From contig CALEOQ010000216.1 of assembly GCA_937910255.1 (NCBI GenBank), positions 1 through 16,375 on the forward strand: DNA of 16,375 nucleotides, read 5' to 3'. The notes under the pieces were generated by a model. It did no database searches. It was not told where the DNA came from and worked only from the letters and a program-made list of their open reading frames with translations. Position numbers and translations under genes: made by a program. Shown here one piece after another: positions 1-10,100 of the stretch; the stretch's first letter is position 1, and each line of letters opens with the position of its first letter. The stretch is from an uncultured Caulobacteraceae bacterium (GTDB taxonomy: Bacteria; Pseudomonadota; Alphaproteobacteria; Caulobacterales; Caulobacteraceae).

Positions 1-122
1 GGGGTAGGAAGGGTGAGAGTATGAGTGGGGGGGGGGGGTGTGGGGGTGGTTTTTTTTTCAAGCAGAAGACGGCATACGGGCTTCCGACGTGACTGGAGTT
101 CAGACGTGTGCTCTTCCGATCT
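1..122. other. Sequencing artefact: low-complexity sequence plus Illumina adapter
   Basis: Bases 1-58 are G- and T-rich low-complexity sequence. Bases 59-77 match the start of the Illumina P7 oligo, and bases 89-122 match the TruSeq read-2 adapter ending in CTTCCGATCT. The 11 bases between them are a damaged index region. This is not genomic DNA. Any reading frame through it, including the apparent N-terminal extension of the first gene, is spurious. Real sequence begins at about 123. Confidence 0.97.
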
Positions 123-1525
123 TTGCGCAGGACTGCGGGGCCGCCCTGATCCTCTCGACGGCGGCCACCATAACGGCGCAACGCGCGAATGGGCAGTCGT
201 CCCCGCTAGGGCCGCCCTGGTCGACGCTCGACGAGCTTGGTTCAGGAGGCGATCCCTCGGAGCTTCACTGGCCAACGCAAGAAGACGTGGCGTTCATCCA
301 GTACACCTCTGGCTCGACGGCGGCGCCCAAGGGTGTGATCGTCAGCTATTCCAATCTCGCTGCGAATTTTGCGGCCACCGGCGAGGCGATGCGCATGGAC
401 GCCGACACGACGTTCCTGTCGTGGTTGCCGCTGTTTCACGACATGGGACTCATCGGGATCCTGCTGCAAGCTCTGCATCGCGGCCAGAAGTTGATCCTGA
501 TGTCGCCGCAGCACTTCATCCAGAAGCCGATCAGGTGGTTGCGGGCGATATCGAAGTATCGTGCGACCTTATCCGGTGGGCCGAATTTCGCATACGACCT
601 CTGCGTGCGGCGGTCGACGCCGGAGCAGCGTGAAGGGCTCGACCTCAGTTGTTGGAGGGTGGCGTTCAACGGAGCCGAACCTGTCCGCGCCTCCACCCTC
701 GCCGACTTCAGTGAGGCCTTCGCAGCTAGCGGTTTCAGGCCCCAGGCGCTCTTCCCCTGTTATGGCATGGCCGAGACCACGCTCTATGCCTCGGGCGGGT
801 TCACAGCAGATGCCGGGGCGGTGGGCTTCGATCGCGGTGAGTTGGCCAATGGTGTCGCATCCCCGTCGGCCGACCCCAGTTCGTCCCAGCTCCTCGTGAG
901 CTGCGGGACGCCCCCACCCGCCCACGAGGTCGTGATTGTGGGGCCCGAGACCCGTCATCGACGACCCGCGGGCGAGATTGGCGAGATCTGGGTGAGGGGG
1001 CCGAGCGTGGCCAAGGGTTATTGGGGCGGGCGCAGCCCGGAGACCTTCAACGCGGTCACGGCTGATGGCGCAGACGGCTTTCTCCGCACAGGCGATCTCG
1101 GCGCCTTGTTCGGCGACCAGTTGTTCGTGACGGGTCGCATCAAGGATCTGATCATTGTCCGTGGCCGCAACATCTACCCTCAGGACGTCGAATGGATCGC
1201 CGAGCGCTGCAGCGCCGTCGCGGAGCTGGGTAGCGCGGTGGCCGTCGTCGAGGCGTGCGGGGACGACGAGCGTCTCGTCGTCGTCCAGGAGCTGCGGCGG
1301 GCAAGAGGCGTCCCCCTATCAACCATCCGCAGCGAAATCGTCGCCGCTGTCACGGGAGCCATTGATGTAAGCCCAGGACGCGTCGTCTTGGTTCCTGCGG
1401 GCTCGCTGCCAAAAACATCGTCGGGGAAGATCCGCCGGCACCTGGTGAGGCAAGGGCTCGCTGACCGCTCCCTTCAAACCCTCGACGAACTTTCGACTGG
1501 CCCTGTCGCGGAGACGGCCTCATGA
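123..1525 (+). CDS. Fatty acyl-AMP ligase (FAAL), 5'-truncated by the contig end
   Basis: An adenylate-forming enzyme expected to make acyl-AMP from a fatty acid and ATP and to pass the acyl chain to an acyl carrier protein, here probably the ACP that starts the next gene. About 467 codons remain. FAALs are usually near 580 residues, so roughly 100 N-terminal residues are missing because the contig joins adapter at 122. Visible motifs: YTSGST (nt 302-319), HDMGL (437-451), YGMAETTL (761-784), RTGDL (1085-1099), then a VTGRIKDLIIVRGRNIYPQD stretch typical of FAALs, and the C-terminal SSGKIRR with the adenylation lysine at 1427-1429. These fit FAAL better than an NRPS A domain. A fatty acyl-CoA ligase is the alternative; the ACP-first PKS downstream argues for FAAL. 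The stop overlaps the next start (ATGA, 1522-1525), so the two are translationally coupled. Confidence 0.92.
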
Positions 1526-4500
1526 CGCGCGCCGAACTTCAAGACTGGTTGGCGACACACCTCGCCCGCGCGCTCGGCGTGGATCCAAAGGGCATTGCGC
1601 TGGACATGCCATTCCAGGCCATGGGGCTGGAGTCGGTGGATCTTCTCGAAATGAGCGGTGAGCTCGAAGATGTGCTCGGGCGCACGGTCGACCCTACGAT
1701 CATCTATGAGTTTCCGACGATCATTGAGCTTGCCGACGGCTTGACGGCAGGCCCACGCGCCGCGCCGGAGCGCCGCGAGCGGGACGTGGAGGCGGAGTCC
1801 GTCGCGATTGTGGGGATCGCCTGTCGTCTCCCCGGTGCCGACGGGCCCACTGCTCTATGGGAGGCTCTTCGACAGGGCCTGGACCTCATCGGTGAGGTGC
1901 CTGAGGATCGCTGGGACATCGAGGCGTTCTTTGATCCCGAGCCGCTTTCCCCGGGGAAGATGAACACGCGGTGGGGCGGTTTCCTCGACGACGTGGATGG
2001 CTTCGATCACGACTTCTTCGGCATTTCGAGCGCTGAGGCGGCGGCGATGGATCCGCAGCAGCGACTTCTCCTGGAGCTAGGCTGGCAGGCGCTCGAAGAC
2101 GCCAATATCCCACCCCAGACGCTGAGAGGCCAACCGGTCGGGGTCTTCGTCGGCATCTCACACAATGACTACGAAGCGATCCACCTGCGCGACTTGCGGG
2201 GCCTGAGCAGCTTCTCCGGGACCGGTAACGCGCTGAGCATCGCCGCGAACAGGATTTCGTATCAGTTCGACTTCCGGGGTCCCAGCCTCGCGATCGATAC
2301 CGCGTGCTCCTCCTCGCTCTATGCGGTGCACCTCGCGATGATGAGCCTGCGCGCTGGCGAGTGCGACTATGCCCTGGCTGGAGGCGTCAACGTCCTCCTC
2401 TCGCCGGATGTCACCGTGTCATTCAGCAAAGCCGGAATGATGTCGCCTGACGGACGCTGCAAATCGTTCGACGCGTCCGGGAACGGCTATGTGCGTGGCG
2501 AAGGCGCTGGTCTCCTTCTGCTAAGGCCGTTGAAGGCGGCTGTCCAAGCCGGCGATCGGATCTACGCCGTCATCCGCGGCTCGGCGGTGTCTCAGGACGG
2601 GCGCTCCAATGGCCTCCACGCGCCTAACCCGGCGGCGCAGGAGGCAGTTCTCCGCGCGGCCTATGCGGATTCCGGCGTCGATCCGCAACAGGTCTCCTAT
2701 GTCGAGGCGCATGGCACCGGAACGCGGCTGGGCGATCCCATCGAAGCGCGCGCCTTGGGGCGTGTCGTCGGCGACGGGCGAGGTCGCGCTCCCTGCCTCG
2801 TGGGTTCCATCAAGTCGAATATAGGCCACCTTGAAGCAGCCGCTGGGGTTGCCGGACTGATCAAGGGAGCCCTCGTGGTCCAGCACCAACTGGCGCCGCC
2901 GACAGTCCACTTCCACTCGCCCAACCCCCACATCGATTTCGAAGGCTTGGGACTACGGGTCGTTGCAGACGAACAGCCGATCGCCCCGAACACCTATGTC
3001 GGCGTCAGCGCCTTTGGTTTCGGGGGCGCGAACGCGCACGTCGTCCTTCAAAGCGCGCCTGAGCCGGCGCAAAGGGCACAAGTCTCGGACGACCAGTCGC
3101 CGAGCGTGATGCTTGTACCGCTCTCGGCGCATACCCCCACGGCGCTGGAGGCTTTGCGGCGGCGCTGGGTCAAGAGCGTCGAATCGTCGTCACAGGGTGG
3201 CCGGTCTATCGCAGAGCTAGCCAGCACCGCGGCCCTGGGGCGTCAGCATCTGACGCACCGGCTCGCGGTCGTAGCCGAGGGCCGGGAGGACTTGGTCGCC
3301 CGTCTCCGGGCGCGTTCCGCGATCACGCCCCGTCCCGCCAGGGCGCCAGCGGTTTGCCTGCTCTTCCCTGGCCAAGGCGTTCAGTATCAGGGAATGGCTC
3401 TGGAGCTAGCGCTTCGGTTCAAGGGCATCGACCAAAGCCTGCGCGAGAGCGATCGCCTGGTGCGCCGCCTCGCGGGCTTCTCGATCCTCGATGAGATCGC
3501 CTCCGGCGCCAGGCTTACCGAAACCGCCATCGCTCAACCGGCCATCGTGGCCGTTCAGCTGGCGCTCGCGGAGTTCCTGAAGACGGTCGGAATTCAGCCG
3601 CAAGCGGTCATTGGCCACAGCGCCGGGGAGATCGCCGCGGCTTGCGTCGCAGGCACCATTGGCACGGCTGACGCACTGGAGCTCGCCGTCCTGCGGGGAC
3701 AGATCATGTCCGAAGCGTCTTGTGAGGGCGGCATGCTCGCCGTCCTCGGCTCCGCGACGGTGTGTGAAGAGCTGCTCGAACTCGCCTCAGCCGACCTTGA
3801 GATCGCAGCGGTGAATGGGCCGGAGGCCACCGTCGTCTCTGGCGCCAAGTCGGAGATCGCGCGCTTCGCCGAGGAATGTCGTCGTCGCGGCGTCGACACA
3901 CGACTGCTGAACGTCGATGTCGCTGGCCACAGCCGGGGGATGGAAGCCGCGGCTGCTCGACTCGGTGAGGCGATCCCGGGCCATATCGCAGGGCGAGCGT
4001 CCATTCCGCTGTTCTCGACGGTCACTGGCGTGCGGTTTGAAGACCCCATCGAGGGTGAATATTGGTGTCGCAACCTTCGAGAACGGGTGCGCTTCCACGA
4101 TGCCTGCCAAGCGGCGGCGGCCGCGGGATTTGATGATTTCGTGGAAGTCGGGCCCGATAGCGTGCTCCTGCCCGCGCTTCGGAGCCACTCATCTGGGACC
4201 AACTTGCACGTCCCGATAATGAGCCGACGGGCGCAGGCGCAGAACACCCTGCTTGAAGGGCTGCAAGCCCTGTTCGAGGCCGGCGCCGACCTCAACTGGG
4301 CAGAGATCTATCCCGGGGGGAACCGAGGCGCGACACTTCCGGGCATGGCGTGGCATCGGGATGGGGCGTTGCGCAAGGTTCGGCTGACGGCCCGCGCACA
4401 GTTGGACCTGGCCAGCAGACCTGGACCAAGCCAGTGGTTCGGCGAGCGGCTTGGGATGCCCGAGGGATATCCACTACAGCTTTGGCAGTCTGAGGTTTCC

Positions 4501-7092
4501 GCCCAAAACTTCCCTTGGATCGACGATCACAAGGTGTTGGGTGTTCCGGTCTTCCCAGCCGCTGCGATGATGTGCTGGATGACGGCCGCAGCCGCGGAGG
4601 CTTCCGGCGTCCCAATCATACGGCTGCGCGCCGTGCGCATTCACTCGCCACTCATCCTCGGGACGGAGACAGCTGCGCTCATCACGAAAGTAGACGTCGA
4701 GCACCACCGCGTTTCCTTGCAGGCGCGTGACAAGTCCGACCCGGAATGGCGGCTCATCGCGCAAGCCAGCTTCGAACTCATCGCCGAGGATGGCCCTCTT
4801 CCCGATCGACTGGACGCCGGCGCGATCTCACACGCTGAGGCGCGTTGCCTGGACCCGGTCGACCGCGAGCAGCTGTATGATGCACTCACTGCTGCTGGCC
4901 TCGAGTATGGCCAAGCCTTCCGGTCGCTGACCGATATCCGACGCGGCCCGGGCGAGGCGGTCGGCAGGCTGGTTTCCACCGAGGCTCTACACGGTGTTCC
5001 ACCGGGTCTGGCGCCCTGGCTGCTCGACAGCGCATTCCACGCTGTCGCCGCTGCGCTCGACCTCAATGGGGCAGGTCCGACGCGATTTGTGCCCAGCGGC
5101 GCCGAGTCGGTCACCCTACATCCCGGGCGCATCCCCACCGCGGCTTGGGTCCGCGTATTGGAGGAGGATGTCGAAACGGAGCGTTTGAAGGCCGACGTCG
5201 TGCTGTACGATCGCGCAGACCAGATCGTTGGGGCCGTCCAAGGCCTATCGCTGTCGCCAATGCCCGTCAGTCTGGTGGCGCGTCTCAGCGAAGTGCGTCT
5301 GGCGACGCGTCTCCACCTCTACAGCGACAAGTGGCGTCCGAGACGCGCGACGCCGCAGGGAGCGTCATCGCGTCGGATCGTCGTTCTCCTCGACAAGGGA
5401 CGCAAGGCCGAGCTTCTCGCTCGGGGCCTGGAGGCGGCTGGCCATGAGGTCATCCGCTCCGAGAGGCCTGAGGTCGAGGCCCTCCTGGCGCAAGCTGAGG
5501 CCATTGGCGGAGATCGCGGGCTCCAAGCCGTGATGGCCAGCCTGTCCCCTGCTGGGGGGCCGGTGGATGCGATCGTGCACTGTTGGGCGTTTGACGGTCA
5601 CGATGGGGGCCTCGAACCCCTGACGTCGGATATGTCGGCCTTCGCCCGATTGGTCCGAGGCATCGGACTGTTCGGCTCAATGAGCGCCCCGCGGCTGTGG
5701 ATCTTGACGTCCGGCGCCTTGGCGGCGGGAGCAAAGTCGGCGGCGGTGAACCCGAGTCAGGGGACCCTTTGGGGCCTTGGGCTCACGACCGCTTTCGAAC
5801 TACCCGACTTAAAATGCAGCCGGCTCGACCTTGATCCCTCCAAGGGCGTCAGCGAAATGCTTGACGAGGTCGTGGGCCTGATTGGAGATGATCCAGACGA
5901 TTCCGATCAGTTCGCCCTTCGCGACGCGACCATCCTGGTGCGCGAGCTCGCGGAAACCGCGGCCCAGGACAACAGAATCCAGCTCCGGGAAGACGGGACC
6001 TACGTGATCACCGGCGGGTGGGGCGCGCTCGGCCTCACCGTCGCCCGCGCGCTCGTGGCGGCCGGTGCGCGACGACTCCTGCTGATCGGCCGTTCGCGTC
6101 CCGACGCTAGCGCGGAGATCGCCATCGAAGCGCTAAGGGCCGGCGGCGCCATTGTCGAGCTTGCAAGGGCCGACCTGTCGCGAAGGGAGGAGGTGCGGGA
6201 CGCTCTGGCCACGGCGCGGGCGATGGGGCCGCTCCTCGGCGTCGTGCATTCCGCCGGCGTGATCAATGATGGCCCTCTGATTGACTTGACCCAGGCTCAG
6301 CTGGACGAGGCCATGGAGGGCAAGGCTCGCGGCGCGTTGCATCTGCACGATCTATCGCAAGACGATGCGCTTGAATTCTTTGTCGCATTCTCTTCGGCCG
6401 CGGCCAATCTCGGGACCTTCGGTCAGGGTGCGTATATCGCGGCCAACGCCTACCTGAGCTCGCTCATAGAGTATCGGCGTGCGCGAGGCTTAGCCGGCCT
6501 GTCCATCGAATGGGGACCTTGGGCGGAGCGCGGCATGGCGAGCGAGAGGGTCAAGCCGATCCCCGGCGTGCTGATGATCGATCCTGCGGACGGGGGTGAG
6601 GTCTTCCTACGTCTCCTGCAGTCGAGCGAAAGTCGGATCATGGTGCTGCCCTATCGGGTCGAAACCTTGGTTCACCTGTTCCCCGCAACTCTCGGCGTCT
6701 CGATCTTCCGTGAGCTCATGGGAGAGGATCCCTGGTATGCGCGACTTGCCGCGCGGGCGGCCACCGTCACGCCGCGACCGGCCTTGTCGGCGCCATATCA
6801 GCCGCCAGAAACCGAACTGGAAACCCTAATCGTCGGAATATGGCAGCGCGCCCTGCGGGTTGAGCCCGTGGGCGTTCGCGACCCGTTCTTCGAGTTGGGA
6901 GGCGACTCCGTTTTCGCCGGGCAAGTCCTCAGCGAGATCAATCGCACACTTGGCGTGGTGCTCGACTCCGAGGCCGCGTTTGCGGATTTGACGATCCAAA
7001 CGCTCGCCCGGCTCGCTGACGAAGCGCTCGTCGCCGCCGTCGAAGCGCTGTCGGACGACGATGTCGAAGCGGCCTTGGGCGCCGACGCATGA
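1522..7092 (+). CDS. Type I modular polyketide synthase, ACP-KS-AT-DH-KR-ACP
   Basis: A cytosolic megasynthase of 1856 residues. Domains in order: ACP1 (about 1-75; GLES, pantetheine Ser38), KS (about 94-520; Cys262 in DTACSSS, His397 in EAHGTGT, His436 in NIGHLEAA), AT (about 611-890; Ser700 in GHSAGE, specificity site V800-A-G-H803), DH (about 965-1255; His1003 in an HxxxGxxxxP motif, Asp1169 in LLDSAFH), structural KR (about 1290-1480), KR (about 1492-1670; TGGWGALG, Ser1624/1625, Tyr1638, Asn two residues past the following AA) and ACP2 (about 1765-1835; LGGDS, Ser1796). No ER or TE is present. All catalytic residues I can locate look intact. The KR has IND where B-type KRs carry LDD, keeping the diagnostic second Asp, so a D-hydroxyl then trans-enoyl product is expected. 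ACP1 probably takes the FAAL chain; ACP2, of NRPS-like LGGDS type, faces the NRPS C domain. The ATG overlaps the FAAL stop. Confidence 0.96.
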   Translation: MTRAELQDWLATHLARALGVDPKGIALDMPFQAMGLESVDLLEMSGELEDVLGRTVDPTIIYEFPTIIELADGLTAGPRAAPERRERDVEAESVAIVGIACRLPGADGPTALWEALRQGLDLIGEVPEDRWDIEAFFDPEPLSPGKMNTRWGGFLDDVDGFDHDFFGISSAEAAAMDPQQRLLLELGWQALEDANIPPQTLRGQPVGVFVGISHNDYEAIHLRDLRGLSSFSGTGNALSIAANRISYQFDFRGPSLAIDTACSSSLYAVHLAMMSLRAGECDYALAGGVNVLLSPDVTVSFSKAGMMSPDGRCKSFDASGNGYVRGEGAGLLLLRPLKAAVQAGDRIYAVIRGSAVSQDGRSNGLHAPNPAAQEAVLRAAYADSGVDPQQVSYVEAHGTGTRLGDPIEARALGRVVGDGRGRAPCLVGSIKSNIGHLEAAAGVAGLIKGALVVQHQLAPPTVHFHSPNPHIDFEGLGLRVVADEQPIAPNTYVGVSAFGFGGANAHVVLQSAPEPAQRAQVSDDQSPSVMLVPLSAHTPTALEALRRRWVKSVESSSQGGRSIAELASTAALGRQHLTHRLAVVAEGREDLVARLRARSAITPRPARAPAVCLLFPGQGVQYQGMALELALRFKGIDQSLRESDRLVRRLAGFSILDEIASGARLTETAIAQPAIVAVQLALAEFLKTVGIQPQAVIGHSAGEIAAACVAGTIGTADALELAVLRGQIMSEASCEGGMLAVLGSATVCEELLELASADLEIAAVNGPEATVVSGAKSEIARFAEECRRRGVDTRLLNVDVAGHSRGMEAAAARLGEAIPGHIAGRASIPLFSTVTGVRFEDPIEGEYWCRNLRERVRFHDACQAAAAAGFDDFVEVGPDSVLLPALRSHSSGTNLHVPIMSRRAQAQNTLLEGLQALFEAGADLNWAEIYPGGNRGATLPGMAWHRDGALRKVRLTARAQLDLASRPGPSQWFGERLGMPEGYPLQLWQSEVSAQNFPWIDDHKVLGVPVFPAAAMMCWMTAAAAEASGVPIIRLRAVRIHSPLILGTETAALITKVDVEHHRVSLQARDKSDPEWRLIAQASFELIAEDGPLPDRLDAGAISHAEARCLDPVDREQLYDALTAAGLEYGQAFRSLTDIRRGPGEAVGRLVSTEALHGVPPGLAPWLLDSAFHAVAAALDLNGAGPTRFVPSGAESVTLHPGRIPTAAWVRVLEEDVETERLKADVVLYDRADQIVGAVQGLSLSPMPVSLVARLSEVRLATRLHLYSDKWRPRRATPQGASSRRIVVLLDKGRKAELLARGLEAAGHEVIRSERPEVEALLAQAEAIGGDRGLQAVMASLSPAGGPVDAIVHCWAFDGHDGGLEPLTSDMSAFARLVRGIGLFGSMSAPRLWILTSGALAAGAKSAAVNPSQGTLWGLGLTTAFELPDLKCSRLDLDPSKGVSEMLDEVVGLIGDDPDDSDQFALRDATILVRELAETAAQDNRIQLREDGTYVITGGWGALGLTVARALVAAGARRLLLIGRSRPDASAEIAIEALRAGGAIVELARADLSRREEVRDALATARAMGPLLGVVHSAGVINDGPLIDLTQAQLDEAMEGKARGALHLHDLSQDDALEFFVAFSSAAANLGTFGQGAYIAANAYLSSLIEYRRARGLAGLSIEWGPWAERGMASERVKPIPGVLMIDPADGGEVFLRLLQSSESRIMVLPYRVETLVHLFPATLGVSIFRELMGEDPWYARLAARAATVTPRPALSAPYQPPETELETLIVGIWQRALRVEPVGVRDPFFELGGDSVFAGQVLSEINRTLGVVLDSEAAFADLTIQTLARLADEALVAAVEALSDDDVEAALGADA

Positions 7093-7129
7093 TCCGCAAC
7101 ATGTCGTGGCGGGCCGAGCCGGATAATAT

Positions 7130-7134
7130 GGAGG
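7130..7134 (+). promoter_or_regulatory. Ribosome binding site of the NRPS gene
   Basis: GGAGG, 11 bases before the ATG at 7146. It lies in the 53-base gap after the PKS stop and supports that ATG as the start. No terminator or promoter is seen in the gap, so PKS and NRPS are probably co-transcribed. Confidence 0.6.
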
Positions 7135-7145
7135 CTTGAGGTCCC

Positions 7146-10100
7146 ATGGAAGTGACGGGATCGGATCAGCGTGCGCCACTCAGCGAACGCAAGAAGGAGC
7201 TGCTCGCCCAATTGCTCGCGGGAAAGGCACGGCTGAACAGTCCTGCAAACCAACCCATCTTGCGGCTGGCGCCGGGATCTGCACTGCCGCTGTCGGAAGC
7301 CCAGCAACGTCTAGTGTTCGTTGAGCACCTTTATCCTGGCAACGCGTTCAACGGGTCGTTGACCCTCGAACATGTGGGCGATCTGGACGTCAGTCGCCTG
7401 GAGACGGCGTTCCGGGCCGTCGTCAACCGGCACGATGTCCTGCGGACAAACGCCGTCCTGACGGACAATGGCGCGGTGGGTCGACTATGCGCGGGTCCAG
7501 ACCCGTCACTCGAATTCACAGACCTCAGTGACCTGCCCGAAGCCCAGCGCAGAGCGGCCGCCATCCGTCAGGCGAACGCGATCGTTGCTCGCCGCTTCGA
7601 CATCTTCAGCACCTGTCCGTTGGTCAGCCTCTCGGTTCTGCGCATGGGCGCGGGGAGCCACGTGATCACCCTTTCCATGCACATGTTCGTCATCGACGCC
7701 CCGTCCGGTGCGATACTCGTGCGCGAGCTGGTGGAGGCCTACGAACGGCTGGGCCTTGGACTGCAAGCCTTCGAGACGCCCCTACCCTATCAATACGCAG
7801 ACTACGTCGCGTGGGCCGCTGTATCTCAGACACCCCCCCGACCCCAGGCCTTACGCCACTGGGTCCAGCAGTTGGCTGGGTGTGAAGATGCGCTGCAGCT
7901 ACCGACGGATCGGGGGCGCCGCACGGAACAGGGCTTCGACGCCCGCCGATTTCCGTTCGCGATCGCCCCGCCGCTGGCCGGAGCCCTGAAGGCGATGGCC
8001 CGGAGCGCTGGCGTCAGCTTCTACGTCGTCCTCCTCGCGGCCTTACAGACGACGCTGTTCCGTCACTCCGGTCAGCGCGGCGTCTCGGTGGGCGCCTGGA
8101 CGATCCGGCGGAATGAGCACAACAAGGACTTGATCGGGCCATTCGTGAACCCGCTCGTCTACAGGTCTGTATTCGAGGAGGACGATAGTTTTTCTTCGCT
8201 CCTCGATCGGCTGAAGTCTGTGGCGGCGTCGGCCAACGCCTACTCCGACCTGACCTTCGAACGCGCAGTGGCGGCTGTCCAACCCGGGCGGGACATTCGG
8301 CTAAATCCCCTCTTCCAGGTGCATTTCATCCTGCAAGACACAAGCTTCGAGGAAATCCGCGGTTTTTCCCTCAGCTCTCTTGACGCGGAGGTCGGCGCTG
8401 CGGGCGGATACGACGTCGAGCTCCTCGTTCGCGACCTGAAGCGTGGAGTTGAAGGGCATTTCGAGTGTAATGCGTATCTGTTCGACGACGTGGCCGTCGC
8501 TCAGCTCTGTCGACGCTTCATGAAGGTGCTGGCGGAGGTGGTCCGCGCTCCCGGCCTCCCGATCGCTGATATCGCGTTTGAGGACGTCGAGACGGACGAG
8601 CCACCCGCTTCGCATGGCCCCGCCGCCCTGGAAGACCTTCTCGGCGAGATCGACCGTGTGGACGCCGAGCGCTGCGCGGCGACAGGGTTCAACGGTGAGA
8701 CGTCATATGGCGAGTTTCGCGGATTGGTCGCCGCTCTCGAGGATTGGATCGAGGGGTCGATCCCCGACGCGGCTGTCGCCATCATCGGGGGGCGCAGCCC
8801 GTGCGCAGCGGCCGCGATGGTGGCCGCCCTGCGCCTAGGCAGGCCGTTCGCGATGGTGGCAGGGGCTGACGCCGTCGTCCAGCTGAAGCGGCTAGGCAGC
8901 GAGACGGCCCTTGTCTGCATCCTCGGGGAAGATCTCGACCCAGGTGTAACCGCCTCCCTTCGGCTCAACTGGTCCTGCGCGACTACATCGGACTTAGGAG
9001 AGGCCCCTCCCCCGCGGAGACTTTCGCGGACCGTTCTCCCGACGGCGCCAGCCTACTTCGCCATGACGTCGGGCAGCACCTCGGCCCCGCGCGTGGTGGC
9101 GATCAGCCGCGAAGGTCTGGCCGACGTCCTTGGAGCGCTTGTTGAAGCTTATCGCGTGACCAAGGAGGATCGCGTCCTCCAGCTCGCGAACCCGGGCGTT
9201 GACGTGGCGATTGAGGAGACACTCACGGCCTTGATCGCGGGTAGCGCGCTCGTCTTTCCGCGTCGGTGGCCCGGCGGCGGCCTCGACGGACTAGCCCAGG
9301 ATCTAGAGGACTACGGCGTGACTCTCGCCAACCTGCCGAGCTCGCTCTGGCAGGCCTGGGCCGAACAGCTTCGACAAACCGGGCGCGCGCCGCCAGCGTC
9401 CCTGACAAAGCTCGTGATCGGATCCGAGACTGTCGATTTCGCGCCTGTCCGAGTGTGGCAGGAGACGTTCGGGAGTCGAATCCGACTCATCCATGCGTAT
9501 GGCGCTACCGAAGCCGCCATCACCTGTTGTCTCTACGTTGTGCCTGTGGATATTGAAACGCTTCGAAACTTGCCCCGACTGCCATTGGGCCGGCCCATCG
9601 GCGGATTCCGGCTTAGCGTCCGCGACCGCCGCGGGCGCCTGGTCCCATCTGGCGTTGTTGGGGAACTCAACCTCGAAGGTCCAGGCGTCGCGGCCGGCTA
9701 CCTTGCCGACCCCACCGCGACGAGCCATCGTTTCCATGACGGCCGGTTCAGGACCGGCGACCTTGTCCGGGCTCGGCGCGATGGCGCTTTTGAGTTTCTC
9801 GGGAGGATCGCCGCAACGGTGAAGATCAGGGGTCGGTGGTTTGACCTGAGGCAAATCCACGACGATGTCCGGAAGATCTCCGGTGTCCTGGCCGCTGATG
9901 TCAAAGTATCCGGCTCAGGCATGACTGCGGCCTTGGACGTCCGGGTTTGGCCCGCCGCGCTCGACCCCGCGGAGGTCGTGGCGTTGCGCGGGCAACTGGC
10001 CAAGCTCGGCTCGGAGGGAGACGGTCTACCCTTCGGACGGATCGAGATCGTCGGTGTGACTCCAGGGACGGCGTCACGAAGTGGCCAAGGCTCCGCCATC

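Noticed and set aside
38..122. N-terminal extension of the FAAL reading frame
   Set aside because: These codons are translated adapter and low-complexity sequence, not genomic DNA.
25..633. A 202-codon + strand ORF beginning near the left end
   Set aside because: It starts in adapter sequence and runs out of frame through the FAAL gene, whose frame carries all the family motifs.
3594..4295. Long minus-strand ORF inside the PKS gene
   Set aside because: It is a shadow frame produced by GC-rich codon bias; the + strand frame carries the AT domain with its active site.
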